Assembly (NCBI GenBank): GCA_029212615.1
Contig: JARGPJ010000002.1
Location: forward strand, 372,001-436,000
Source of the DNA: Verrucomicrobiales bacterium
GTDB taxonomy: Bacteria > Verrucomicrobiota > Verrucomicrobiia > Verrucomicrobiales > DEV007
Length of the DNA stretch: 64,000 bases
Reading direction: 5' to 3'
The notes beneath the pieces are model-generated. The model was not told the DNA's origin. It searched no databases and saw only the letters and a program-made list of their open reading frames with translations. The position numbers were made by a program, and so were the translations under genes. Shown here piece by piece: positions 51,591-60,617 of this stretch. Each line of letters starts with the position of its first letter. The stretch's first letter is position 1.

Positions 51591-51992
51591 ATGCAACAAA
51601 CAGCCATCGATCGTTATCTCAAAAAGAAGTACGTTCAGCAGACCGTCATCTATTGCAATACCCTTCCATATGCGATTCCTGAAGGGATCAATCTCGAAGA
51701 AACCACCGAGGAATCGGGGGGGCGATACCTCTACAGAATGACCGCCGCGAACGATAAGGCGTTGAATGAGCTCACAGCCCATCTCGAAGTAGCGAACATC
51801 ACTTATACAGCCCGAATCATGGACCAAACGGGCCTGAACGCGAAACTCTTCAACGACCCTGAAAAAAGTTTCACGATGCAGGTCGTATCGCTCATCCTTC
51901 TCATTGGTTTCATCGCTTTGGTGCTGAGCGGTAAACCGGTTGAGATCTGGCGCACCCTCTCTGCGAAGGAAGTGCCGGCTGAAGTGAAATAG
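51591..51992 (+). CDS. Small C-terminally anchored membrane protein of the pilus operon
   Basis: I do not recognise this 133-residue protein. It starts at the ATG at 51591 (MQQTAIDRYLKKKYV); the frame is open further upstream, but the extra residues would overlap the intergenic space after pilC. The N-terminal 95 residues look like a soluble alpha/beta domain, and one transmembrane segment lies at about residues 97-116 (VVSLILLIGFIALVLSG), leaving a short tail. Placed between pilC and a minor pilin, it is probably a pilus accessory factor. Confidence 0.65.
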   Translation: MQQTAIDRYLKKKYVQQTVIYCNTLPYAIPEGINLEETTEESGGRYLYRMTAANDKALNELTAHLEVANITYTARIMDQTGLNAKLFNDPEKSFTMQVVSLILLIGFIALVLSGKPVEIWRTLSAKEVPAEVK

Positions 51993-52027
51993 AACGTCCA
52001 CCGCACTTATTTACCAAACAAACAGGC

Positions 52028-52444
52028 ATGAATTTAAATTACAAACAAACAGCACGGGCCCTTGAGAAAGGCCTTACCCTTGTTGAAATATCACTCGTGA
52101 TCGGGCTTATGTTAGGCCTTGCATCGCTTGCGACATTTTCAGTCGGGAACATCACAGAATGGAAAAAGGCCCGCGAGGCAGGAGAGTCACTTCGGAGCGT
52201 CTATCTTGCTCAGAAATCCTACCTCGCGGACCATCCATCCTCAGCGACCGCCGCATTAACTTCCGAAAAGCTGATCCCCTACCTTCCGAACAGGGCTGCC
52301 GCGCTCCCGAGCGTCAAAGCAGCGGACGGTTCAGCCCTCACCATCAAACTGGACGTCGTCCCACCGGTTCTGGTAAAAGGCGGGAACACCTACGACCCCT
52401 CGGATTCCGCTTCCGATGCACTTTGGGATGTTGGCGCACTGTAG
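52028..52444 (+). CDS. Minor type IV prepilin
   Basis: This 138-residue prepilin has the cleavage site LEKG before LTLVEIS, with glutamate at +5 and a hydrophobic helix (LVIGLMLGLASLATFSVG). The globular domain lacks cysteines and ends DALWDVGAL. It resembles the pilin at 42152 in length and N-terminus, but has ordinary codon usage, which suggests low expression. Its 3' end overlaps the convergent glpD gene by 55 bases. It may be an initiator or alternative subunit. Confidence 0.84.
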   Translation: MNLNYKQTARALEKGLTLVEISLVIGLMLGLASLATFSVGNITEWKKAREAGESLRSVYLAQKSYLADHPSSATAALTSEKLIPYLPNRAAALPSVKAADGSALTIKLDVVPPVLVKGGNTYDPSDSASDALWDVGAL

Positions 52445-53922
52445 GACTCAGAGTTCTTTAGAAACGCGTTGAGCTGCCGGTCTATCCAGTGATCGTCTTC
52501 GCCAAGCAGATCACAAACCCGGCGGGCAACCTTCGGTGCCACTTCACGGGCAGCTTCGACATCGAGCAGCAAAGAGCGCGTGCGTCTACTGAGGATATCA
52601 TCCAATGTCGTCGCCATCTCGCTTTTGACGGCACGCTCAATATCATGCCAGGTGTAGGGTAGCGATGGATGAATCTGCTCTCCACCACTCTCTCCCTCTT
52701 CGTTACCCAACAGGGTTAAATCGTGAGTCGAACAGGGTTTAGTGGCGAGTCCACCGACTTCGGCGAAACAGTCAACAGTGTCTTCCGCCATCTGCCGGTA
52801 GGTTGTCCACTTTCCACCGGCCATGGTGATAAGCCCGGAATCACTCACCGTGAGACTATGGCTACGGGAAAGTTTTGAAGTGGCCTTTCCTGCGGATTCG
52901 TCAGGCAGGACAAGAGGTCGCAAGCCGGCAAAAGTCGATCGGATATCATGGTGACAGGGCTTCTCTGTCAAATACCGTCCGGCATGCTCGATGAGATAAT
53001 CGACCTCCTCTTCAAAAGGCTTCGGTGAAAGCTCAACCGGCACGCCTCCTGTGTCAGTTGTCCCGAGAAGCATCTTGTTCTTCCACGGTATCGCAAACAG
53101 AACCCGCCCGTCATCCGTATTCGGAATCATGATAGCAGATTCTCCCCCAAGGAACTTCTGATCGAGCACAAGATGAATCCCCTGACTCGGGGCAATCATA
53201 TCCCGAACCTGTGGATCATCCATCTTTCGAACCGAATCAGTAAAAACACCGGTCGCGTTCACCACGACCCTCGCCTTCAATCGAATCTCTTCTCCACTCT
53301 GCTCATCAACGGCCACCACGCCCCGCGTCTTTCCGCTCTCTTTGATCAACGAATGCACTTTCACCCGGTTCACTACAACCGCGCCTTCGAGGTGTGCTGT
53401 CCGGGCCATCGCGATTGCCAACCGCGAGTCATCGAATTGGCCATCCCAATAAAGCGTTCCTCCATAGAGCCCGGTCTCTTTCAAATTAGGAACTGCCTTC
53501 ACCGTTTCGCGGTGAGAAAGATGCCCCGTCGATTGTATCCCCAGGTCACCCGCGAGGAGATCATAAAGCGTCATCCCCATGCCATAGAAGAAAGGTTCAT
53601 AGAAGCGGTAGGCAGGAACCACGAAAGAAAGCGGCTCTACGATACCGCGCGCATTTCGCAGTAAACGTCCGCGTTCCCGCAAAGACTCTCTTACCAGTCC
53701 GACTTCGCCACTGCGAAGATAGCGAACTCCCCCGTGAATCAACTTTGTGCTTTTCGAAGAAGTACTTTCGGAGAAATCCGCTTGTTCAAGCAGGACCGTC
53801 CGATACCCGCGGTTTGCCGAATCCACTGCGATTCCGAGTCCCGTCGCCCCCCCGCCGACAACAATCACGTCCCACTCCTCTGAGGCATCAGACAAACGAT
53901 CAAGAGACGCAGAACGATTCAT
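52390..53922 (-). CDS. glpD: Glycerol-3-phosphate dehydrogenase GlpD
   Basis: GlpD is the membrane-associated FAD enzyme that oxidises glycerol 3-phosphate to dihydroxyacetone phosphate and passes electrons to quinones. This 510-residue protein has the FAD motif VVGGGATGLGIAVDSANRG, SSKSTKLIHGGVRYL, MLLGTTDTGG and the FAD-contacting MAGGKWTTYRQMAEDTVD, all classic. The C-terminal extension (SAPTSQSASEAESEGS) is poorly conserved in appearance and encodes the overlap with the minor pilin gene. It is divergent from the GntR gene, with 134 bases between starts. Identification is secure. Confidence 0.95.
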   Translation of the reverse strand: MNRSASLDRLSDASEEWDVIVVGGGATGLGIAVDSANRGYRTVLLEQADFSESTSSKSTKLIHGGVRYLRSGEVGLVRESLRERGRLLRNARGIVEPLSFVVPAYRFYEPFFYGMGMTLYDLLAGDLGIQSTGHLSHRETVKAVPNLKETGLYGGTLYWDGQFDDSRLAIAMARTAHLEGAVVVNRVKVHSLIKESGKTRGVVAVDEQSGEEIRLKARVVVNATGVFTDSVRKMDDPQVRDMIAPSQGIHLVLDQKFLGGESAIMIPNTDDGRVLFAIPWKNKMLLGTTDTGGVPVELSPKPFEEEVDYLIEHAGRYLTEKPCHHDIRSTFAGLRPLVLPDESAGKATSKLSRSHSLTVSDSGLITMAGGKWTTYRQMAEDTVDCFAEVGGLATKPCSTHDLTLLGNEEGESGGEQIHPSLPYTWHDIERAVKSEMATTLDDILSRRTRSLLLDVEAAREVAPKVARRVCDLLGEDDHWIDRQLNAFLKNSESYSAPTSQSASEAESEGS

Positions 53923-54056
53923 GTCCCAAGAAAGCGCATTCTACTGAGCCTTTCAACCTGAGGCTTAACCGTGAGTTTCACGAGGAAAACGCGATCACGT
54001 GCTATCAATGTAACGAAAAACACCTTAATCAATACACCTCTATAGATTTCAATATC

Positions 54057-54758
54057 ATGTCGGCAAACCATTCCCAGAAAGCCTATCGCCATATCCGTCA
54101 GAAGCTTCTGGATGGCAGCGTGCCGCCTGGTTCCCGACTTTCCTACGGCACCATTGGCAAAGAAATTGGTATCAGCGCTACCCCCGTTCGCGAGGCCGTG
54201 GGGCAACTCGCCAGTGAAGGGTTTGTAGAACTGGTGCCCCAACTGGGTGCGATCGTGCGCGAACTGACACGCGAAGAGGCGATCGAACTCTACGAACTTC
54301 GCGAAGCGATGGAGTCCTATGCTGCGGCCAGGGCCTCAGAACGCATCAGCGATAGACAACTCAGTGAGCTGTCGAAGAATCTCGAAAAATCCCGCGAGCT
54401 CGTCAAAAAAGTCCGGAAATCAGGCGATGAGCTCGCAAACGAGGAAATCGCAGGGCAGTTCCACTTCCTCGACCTGGCCTTTCACATGACGATCATCGAG
54501 GCGTCCCGAAACCGGCGAATGTTGAAGATGGTTGGTGACTCCCACATCCTCACGCGAATCTTTCAGGCAAATCGCCACGAGTTTCAGCTCAACATCCTCG
54601 AAACAACGCAGAAAGAGCACGAAGCAATCGCAGAGGCAATCCGTTCGAAAGACTCCTTTGCCTCTCACGACGCGATGCAAAAGCATATTCGAAACAGCCT
54701 TGATTTAACCCTAACCGAAGCAGACAACGACACCACCGACCGCTGGTGGACCCAGTAA
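54057..54758 (+). CDS. GntR-family regulator, FCD subfamily
   Basis: This 233-residue regulator has an N-terminal winged helix (AYRHIRQKLLDGSVPPGSRLSYGTIGKEIGISATPVREAVGQLASEGFVEL) and an all-helical FCD ligand domain (LTREEAIELYELREAMESYAA, FHMTIIEASRNRRML, KEHEAIAEAIRSKD). I use the ATG at 54057; the frame is open further upstream, but that part overlaps glpD on the other strand and does not look like a protein domain. FCD regulators typically sense sugar acids or related carboxylates. It stands just ahead of the glycan-degrading cluster and is its most likely regulator, probably a repressor released by a breakdown product. The ligand is unknown. Confidence 0.9.
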   Translation: MSANHSQKAYRHIRQKLLDGSVPPGSRLSYGTIGKEIGISATPVREAVGQLASEGFVELVPQLGAIVRELTREEAIELYELREAMESYAAARASERISDRQLSELSKNLEKSRELVKKVRKSGDELANEEIAGQFHFLDLAFHMTIIEASRNRRMLKMVGDSHILTRIFQANRHEFQLNILETTQKEHEAIAEAIRSKDSFASHDAMQKHIRNSLDLTLTEADNDTTDRWWTQ

Positions 54759-54778
54759 TTCTTTCAACCCCCTCGACC

Positions 54779-57748
54779 ATGAAAACACCCGTTTTATGCG
54801 CCCTCCTCGCCCTCTTTGCGATCTCAATAAACGCCGAAGAGGACTTCAATCTACTCCCTCTCAAATACAACAACCCCGGGCTTACCGTTGACCTGGGAGT
54901 CGGGCTCTGGGCCTGGCCATTGCCAATGGACTTTGACGGGGACGGAGACATGGATCTTGTCGTGTCCGGCCCTGATAAGCCGACAAATGGACTCTACTAT
55001 TTTGAGAACCCGACTCAGGATCCATCAATCAAAATGCCGGTATTCAAACCCGCAGTGCGGCTTGGGCCGGCCGGACGAAACGTGCAGGTTAGCTACGTCG
55101 ATGGTGTCCCCAGAGTCCTTAACGAGAACATCGAGTTCCCTGACTTTAAAAACTCCGGAATTGAAAAGTCGGCGGGGGAAAAGTTCTATGATCGCCCGAA
55201 TTTTCACCCCGGAAAAACACGGGCCAGAATGTGGCGCTACCTCGACTGGGAGAATGACGGCGATCAGGATATTATCGTCGGCATCGGCGATTGGAGTGAC
55301 TACGAGTGGGATCAGGCATACGATGCGCAGGGACGCTGGCAAAACGGACCACTTCACGGCTGGGTCTATCTGATCGAGAATGTCGACGGGGAGTATTCTG
55401 AAGAACCAGTAAAAATCAAAGCGGGTAACAGCCCCATCGATGTCTACGGCTGGCCGAGCCCGAACTTCGCTGACTTCGATGGAGATGGCGACCTCGACCT
55501 TCTCTGCGGTGAGTTCATGGACGGTTTCACCTACTTCGAGAACACCGGCTCCCGTTCCGAACCCACCTACGCAAGCGGTGTTAAACTCGACGGAGACGAT
55601 GGCAATCCGCTCGTGATGCATATCCAAATGATCACCCCGACAGCGTTCGACTGGGACCAGGACGGAGATCAGGATCTTATCGTCGGCGACGAAGACGGGC
55701 GGGTCGCATTGATTGAACACACCGGAGCAGTGAAAAACGGAATTCCCGTTTTCAAACAGCCTGTCTGGTTTCAGCAGGAAGCTGATACCTTAAAATTCGG
55801 CGCCCTGGTCACGCCCTACGCTCACGACTGGGATGGAGACGGCGACGAGGACCTCATCTGCGGAAACACCGCTGGAAATATTGCCATCTTCACGAACCTC
55901 GATGGCAAAGGAACCAAGTGGAGCGCACCTGAACTGCTCGAAGCCGACGGCGAAACTTTCAGGATTCTCGCCGGCGAGAGTGGTTCCATCCAGGGACCGG
56001 CCGAAGCGAAGTGGGGTTACACCACGCTCTCAGTCGCTGACTGGGACGAAGACGGGCGTGATGACATTATCTACAATTCGATCTGGCCAAAACTCCAGCT
56101 CCTCCGTAATACCGAAGACGGTTTCAGCAACGGCCCTCTCCCCTTCTGGACAAAAGAGGCTCCACCGGCATTCTACTGGTGGCAGACGCTGGAGGAGAAT
56201 CTACAAACACAATGGCGGACCACACCGCTGGCGACTGATTTTGACAAAGACGGAAAACTGGATCTTATCATGCTCGATCAGGAGGGTTACCTGACCTGCC
56301 ACAGTCGCAAAACAGAAGAGACCCGTATCTTCATTGACGAAGACAATGAGCTCATCCGCCTCAACAAGCAAACCGCCGGACGAAGCGGGCGATACAAACT
56401 GGATCTTGTCGACTGGGACGGGGACGGGCGCGATGACCTGCTCGTCAATTCGGAAAATGCGACCTGGTATCGGAACTGCGGGGAACGCGACGGAAAAATC
56501 CTCCTGAAACGCATCGGTAATCTTGCGAAGCGAAACGTCGCAGGCCACACCTCCAGCCCAACCGCCTGTGATTTTGACCGAGACGGAAAGCCCGATCTCG
56601 TTATCGGGGCGGAGAATGGCAGACTCTACTACATCAAGCACGACGACTGCATTCAATTTTCCAAAGAGGAAATTGCACCACGTGATCCGGAAGAGAAACC
56701 CTCACCGAGGTTTCCCGGCTTTCTCAGCGAAGGATTTATCTATGACAAAGCCCCTTTCCCGCAGTGTCACGCTTCGACCATTGTTGAAACAACCCGGGGC
56801 CTGGTTGCCGCCTGGTTCGGGGGAACAAAAGAGAAAAATCCCGATGTCGAAATCTGGTCCTCCTACCACGACGGTGCCGGTTGGACAAAGCCTCGACGCT
56901 TTGCCAATGGCATACAACACTCCGAGCTTCGCTATCCCACATGGAATCCCGTTCTCTATCAGCCTGAAGACGAGAATGCCCCGCTCATGCTTTTCTTCAA
57001 GACTGGCCCGACCCCTGTTACGTGGTGGGGTGAAGTGATGTTCAGCTATGACCGGGGCCGAAGCTTCAGAGATCGCCGCCGACTTCCGGAAGGCATTCTC
57101 GGTCCAGTTAGAGGAAAGGCGATCACGCTTCCCGACGGAACCGTGCTTTGCCCTTCTTCAACTGAAGCACCGAAGGAGGAAGGAGACGACTGGCGTTTTC
57201 ACTTCGAACACTTGACTTCCCCTCATCAACCTGAACTGGGAGAATCCTGGACAAGGATAGAATCCGAGGAGCAACCTTTTCAAGTGATTCAACCAACCGT
57301 CCTCGTTCATTCTGACGGAACGCTGCAAACACTGCTTCGCTCAAAGCACGAGAAGATCGCGCAAAGCTTCTCCACTGATAGGGGACACAGTTGGAGCGAG
57401 CTCGAACTCACGGATCTGCCGAACAACAATTCGGGCATCGAGGCACTTACCCTTTCCGACGGTCGACATCTCCTTCTATACAATCACACAGGTGGCCGGG
57501 AGGACCGCGAAGATGGCTGGGGAAGGAGAAATGTCATCAACCTTGCCATCAGTGATGACGGTATCGAATGGAAGGCGGCAGCCGTCGTGGAGAAAGCAGA
57601 GAAAGGCGAGTTCTCATACCCTTCCATGATTCAAACCAAAGACGGACTCGTCCACATCACCTACACATGGAAGCGTGAAAAGGTTCGCCATCTTGTGATC
57701 GATCCGGCAAAACTCGAAGCACAGCCACTTTCGACCTTCGATCAATGA
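54779..57748 (+). CDS. Exported FG-GAP repeat / sialidase-like fusion protein
   Basis: This protein of about 989 residues begins with the signal peptide MKTPVLCALLALFAISINA, chosen over an ATG at 54746 that overlaps the GntR gene. Residues about 25-640 contain repeated FG-GAP/VCBS motifs (MDFDGDGDMDLVVSG, ADFDGDGDLDLLCGE, WDQDGDQDLIVGD), a calcium-binding beta-propeller. Residues about 645-985 resemble BNR-repeat exo-sialidases (PQCHASTIVETTRGLVAAWFGG, MFSYDRGRSFRDR, QSFSTDRGHSWSEL). The propeller may hold the enzyme on a glycan, while the sialidase-like part could cleave sialic acid or a related acidic sugar. It leads a coupled operon: its stop overlaps the next start. The enzymatic substrate is not certain. 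Confidence 0.85.
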   Translation: MKTPVLCALLALFAISINAEEDFNLLPLKYNNPGLTVDLGVGLWAWPLPMDFDGDGDMDLVVSGPDKPTNGLYYFENPTQDPSIKMPVFKPAVRLGPAGRNVQVSYVDGVPRVLNENIEFPDFKNSGIEKSAGEKFYDRPNFHPGKTRARMWRYLDWENDGDQDIIVGIGDWSDYEWDQAYDAQGRWQNGPLHGWVYLIENVDGEYSEEPVKIKAGNSPIDVYGWPSPNFADFDGDGDLDLLCGEFMDGFTYFENTGSRSEPTYASGVKLDGDDGNPLVMHIQMITPTAFDWDQDGDQDLIVGDEDGRVALIEHTGAVKNGIPVFKQPVWFQQEADTLKFGALVTPYAHDWDGDGDEDLICGNTAGNIAIFTNLDGKGTKWSAPELLEADGETFRILAGESGSIQGPAEAKWGYTTLSVADWDEDGRDDIIYNSIWPKLQLLRNTEDGFSNGPLPFWTKEAPPAFYWWQTLEENLQTQWRTTPLATDFDKDGKLDLIMLDQEGYLTCHSRKTEETRIFIDEDNELIRLNKQTAGRSGRYKLDLVDWDGDGRDDLLVNSENATWYRNCGERDGKILLKRIGNLAKRNVAGHTSSPTACDFDRDGKPDLVIGAENGRLYYIKHDDCIQFSKEEIAPRDPEEKPSPRFPGFLSEGFIYDKAPFPQCHASTIVETTRGLVAAWFGGTKEKNPDVEIWSSYHDGAGWTKPRRFANGIQHSELRYPTWNPVLYQPEDENAPLMLFFKTGPTPVTWWGEVMFSYDRGRSFRDRRRLPEGILGPVRGKAITLPDGTVLCPSSTEAPKEEGDDWRFHFEHLTSPHQPELGESWTRIESEEQPFQVIQPTVLVHSDGTLQTLLRSKHEKIAQSFSTDRGHSWSELELTDLPNNNSGIEALTLSDGRHLLLYNHTGGREDREDGWGRRNVINLAISDDGIEWKAAAVVEKAEKGEFSYPSMIQTKDGLVHITYTWKREKVRHLVIDPAKLEAQPLSTFDQ

Positions 57749-59205
57749 TGCCCAGGAGTTTTCACCTTGTCATCACCTTGATCCCCCTGCTGTTTTCAAC
57801 CACGGCAGGATACTCGGAGGAAGAACCTAACATTCTATTTATCCTCGCAGACGATCTTGGATGGGCTGATCCGGGCTGCTACAACCATCCCCTCTTCGAG
57901 ACTCCAAATCTCGATCAACTTGCCGCGGATGGAATGCGATTCACCCAGGCCTATGCGGCCGCTCCGATCTGTTCGGCTTCAAGGGCTGCCATCCTCACCG
58001 GTAACTCAACTGCTCGAAACCGTTTTGAATTCGTCGTGAAAGATGAAGTCGGTTACCAGCCGATGCAGACTCCTCTTCGTGCCCCGGCCTACACCGTCGA
58101 TCTCTCCCTCGATGCCATCACCATCCCGGAGTCTATCGCTCAAACGGGAAGAGAAACCGCCTTCTTCGGAAAATGGCATCTGAATGCTCACTATGGAAGA
58201 TACCTCGGCTGGAGTCCGACCCACGGGCCGACCCGACAGGGGTTTCAACATGCGCGTGAGGATTTCGGTAGCCATCCATACGGGTATTGGAAGGACAAAA
58301 AGCTTCGCAGTTTCGACAAAAATATCGAAAGCGGCACCTTCCCGGAAGATTCCATGACTCAGGAGGCGATTCAGTTTCTCAAGGAAGATCACACCCGGCC
58401 TTTCTTCCTCATGGTCTCGCATTTCTACGTTCATGACCCGAATCACACCCGTCTTCGCTGGCTCTACGATCACTACCTGAACCAACTACCCACAACCCGT
58501 GAAAACCGGGAAAGAGTGGCCCACTACGGAGCCATGGTCACGACTCTCGATCATCATGTCGGAGAACTACTGAAAGGTCTCGAAGAGGCCGGGAAGGCCG
58601 ACTCCACCCTCGTTGTTTTCACTTCCGACAATGGGGGCCACCCCAACTACGCCGGCAACGCCCCTCTGCGTGGCAGTAAATGGAACCTCTATGAAGGCGG
58701 CATTCGGGTGCCATTCATTGCACGATGGCCGGGGCATATTCCTGACAATACCATCAATAGGACCCCGATTTGTTCCACCGACCTCTTTCCCACCTTTGCC
58801 GGGATCACCGGAGCCGATCACTCAACCGCAGAAGACGGCATCTCCCTCCTCCCTCTTTTCAAAGATCCGGAGGCACCTCTCCGCGAACGCCAATTCGTCT
58901 GGCACTTCCCCTACTACCATCCAGAATCCAACTATGAACTTGCTCCGGAGGAGATCGGCATCAACGACGGATACACAACGAAAACAAAACCACAATCGGC
59001 GATTCGCGTTGGCGATTGGAAACTCATTCGGTTTCACGAGAACGACAACGAGGAACTCTACGACCTTTCATCAGACCTCACTGAATCATCCGACCTTGCT
59101 GATACCCGTCCTGATATCCGGAAACGTCTCTCGAAACAGCTCACCGATTACCTGGAGGAGGCCAACGCCCGCTTCGCCACCGCAAATCCTGATTCCAAAG
59201 AATGA
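57745..59205 (+). CDS. Secreted sulfatase, arylsulfatase A-like type
   Basis: This 486-residue exported sulfatase has a signal peptide (residues about 1-24), PNILFILADDLGWAD with the first metal ligands, the maturation motif CSASR (C76-R80), GKWHLN and FTSDNGGH. The motif has Ala at the third position instead of Pro, a variant acceptable to anaerobic maturases and some FGEs. It overlaps the sialidase-like gene by 4 bases (ATGATG) and the next sulfatase by 4 bases. The type fits broad arylsulfatase A or N-acetylgalactosamine-6-sulfatase relatives. Specificity cannot be read from the sequence. Confidence 0.92.
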   Translation: MMPRSFHLVITLIPLLFSTTAGYSEEEPNILFILADDLGWADPGCYNHPLFETPNLDQLAADGMRFTQAYAAAPICSASRAAILTGNSTARNRFEFVVKDEVGYQPMQTPLRAPAYTVDLSLDAITIPESIAQTGRETAFFGKWHLNAHYGRYLGWSPTHGPTRQGFQHAREDFGSHPYGYWKDKKLRSFDKNIESGTFPEDSMTQEAIQFLKEDHTRPFFLMVSHFYVHDPNHTRLRWLYDHYLNQLPTTRENRERVAHYGAMVTTLDHHVGELLKGLEEAGKADSTLVVFTSDNGGHPNYAGNAPLRGSKWNLYEGGIRVPFIARWPGHIPDNTINRTPICSTDLFPTFAGITGADHSTAEDGISLLPLFKDPEAPLRERQFVWHFPYYHPESNYELAPEEIGINDGYTTKTKPQSAIRVGDWKLIRFHENDNEELYDLSSDLTESSDLADTRPDIRKRLSKQLTDYLEEANARFATANPDSKE

Positions 59206-60617
59206 AATTCCTATTTCTCAGCCTGACGATCCTTCTCTCTCTTCCCTTGCTCGCAAAAGAGAAAAACGTTCTATTCATCGTTGCAGACGACCTCAATTGT
59301 GCGCTCGGCCCCTATGAGGACCAAATCGCCGTGACCCCGAATCTCGATCGTCTCGCTGCACGCGGAGTAACCTTCACGCGTGCCTACTGCCAACAGGCCG
59401 TATGCAATCCATCGCGATCATCGTTTCTTACCGGGAAGTATCCTGACGCGACCGGCGTTGACGATCTGCGAAAATATTTCCGCACCGCCCTTCCCGATGT
59501 CGTTACTCTCCCGGGCGCTTTTCTGCAGGCGGGATACTTCACTCAATGCGCCGGGAAGATCTTCCACAACATGGGTGAAACAAAAGACAGAGCGTCCTGG
59601 TCCGTAGACGAATACCTCTTTGAAGGAACCCACGCAGCGGACACCGTTTTCTCCCAGATGCCGAAGGGCGACAATCCCCCCACCTACAAATCCCCTGTGA
59701 CGGAGGCTTTCGATGTTCCGGACACCGCTTACCGCGACGGTCGCATCACTGAGTATGCCCTCGATTCTCTAGCACGAGCAAAAGACCGGGATTCCCCCTT
59801 CTTTCTCGCCGTCGGCTACTGGCGCCCCCACCTTCCTTTTGTTGCCCCTCAGAAATACTGGGATCTCTATGACCCCCTGACGATCCCTTCGCCCTACCCG
59901 AAAGCGCCGCCCTTGAACGTTCCTCAGATTGCTCTGCACCCCAACCGGGAACTTCATGGCTACGGCCTTGTTCCACCCGGTGAGGTTTCGCCGGAGTTGG
60001 AGTCACATCTTCGCCACGGCTACTACGCCTCAATCAGCTTTCTTGATGAACAGGTTGGAAAGCTACTGGATTCCCTGGAAGAGAATGAATTATCCGAAGA
60101 CACGATCGTGGTTTTCACGAGCGATCACGGTTTTCACATCGGCGAGCGGGGGCTCTGGGCAAAGACCACTAACTTCGAGCTCGATGCCCGCGTTCCGCTC
60201 ATTGTTTCAGACCCTGCGAAGCCGGAAGCGCACGGCAGTACATCAGGTACCCTTGCAGAACTCGTTGATCTGATCCCAACGCTCACCGAGCTCGCAGAAG
60301 TTCCCACTCCTCCCGGGCAGGATGGAAAAAGCTTTGCGCCGGCATTGAACGATCCAGCCCGGATGATTAAGGAACACGCGTTCACTCAACATCAACACCC
60401 TTTCTACGGAAAAGCAGGAGCGTCACACCTGGGCTACTCGGTCCGTGATGCGAATTGGCGCTACACGGAATGGTACAGCATTGAAACGGGCGAACGCGAA
60501 GCCAATGAGCTCTATGACCATCGCTCAGATTCCCTGGAAACCGAGAATGTAGCGGCGGCGAAACCTGAGATCGTTTCCAAACTCTCAAAAGTTCTCCTCG
60601 AACAGTACCATCCATGA
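59202..60617 (+). CDS. Secreted iduronate-2-sulfatase-like sulfatase
   Basis: This 471-residue exported sulfatase has a signal peptide ending LPLLA, NVLFIVADDLN, and the maturation motif CNPSR (C68-R72), whose CxPxR form with Asn fits the iduronate-2-sulfatase branch. FFLAVGYWRPHLPFVAP and FTSDHGFHIGERGLW are strong IDS-family blocks. It overlaps both neighbouring sulfatase genes by 4 bases. An IDS-like enzyme suggests 2-O-sulfated uronic acid in the target glycan, as in dermatan or heparan sulfate or certain algal polymers, but related bacterial enzymes have broader specificities. Confidence 0.93.
   Translation: MKFLFLSLTILLSLPLLAKEKNVLFIVADDLNCALGPYEDQIAVTPNLDRLAARGVTFTRAYCQQAVCNPSRSSFLTGKYPDATGVDDLRKYFRTALPDVVTLPGAFLQAGYFTQCAGKIFHNMGETKDRASWSVDEYLFEGTHAADTVFSQMPKGDNPPTYKSPVTEAFDVPDTAYRDGRITEYALDSLARAKDRDSPFFLAVGYWRPHLPFVAPQKYWDLYDPLTIPSPYPKAPPLNVPQIALHPNRELHGYGLVPPGEVSPELESHLRHGYYASISFLDEQVGKLLDSLEENELSEDTIVVFTSDHGFHIGERGLWAKTTNFELDARVPLIVSDPAKPEAHGSTSGTLAELVDLIPTLTELAEVPTPPGQDGKSFAPALNDPARMIKEHAFTQHQHPFYGKAGASHLGYSVRDANWRYTEWYSIETGEREANELYDHRSDSLETENVAAAKPEIVSKLSKVLLEQYHP

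Noticed and set aside
32506-52444. Interpretation of the cluster as a type II secretion system
   Set aside because: A PilT-type retraction ATPase and two further pilins with normal Glu5 favour a type IV pilus, although the tip trio and the GspL-like fusion resemble type II secretion.
53745-54056. Upstream extension of the GntR reading frame
   Set aside because: The extra 104 residues overlap glpD, are basic and low in hydrophobic core, and the winged-helix domain begins right after the ATG at 54057.
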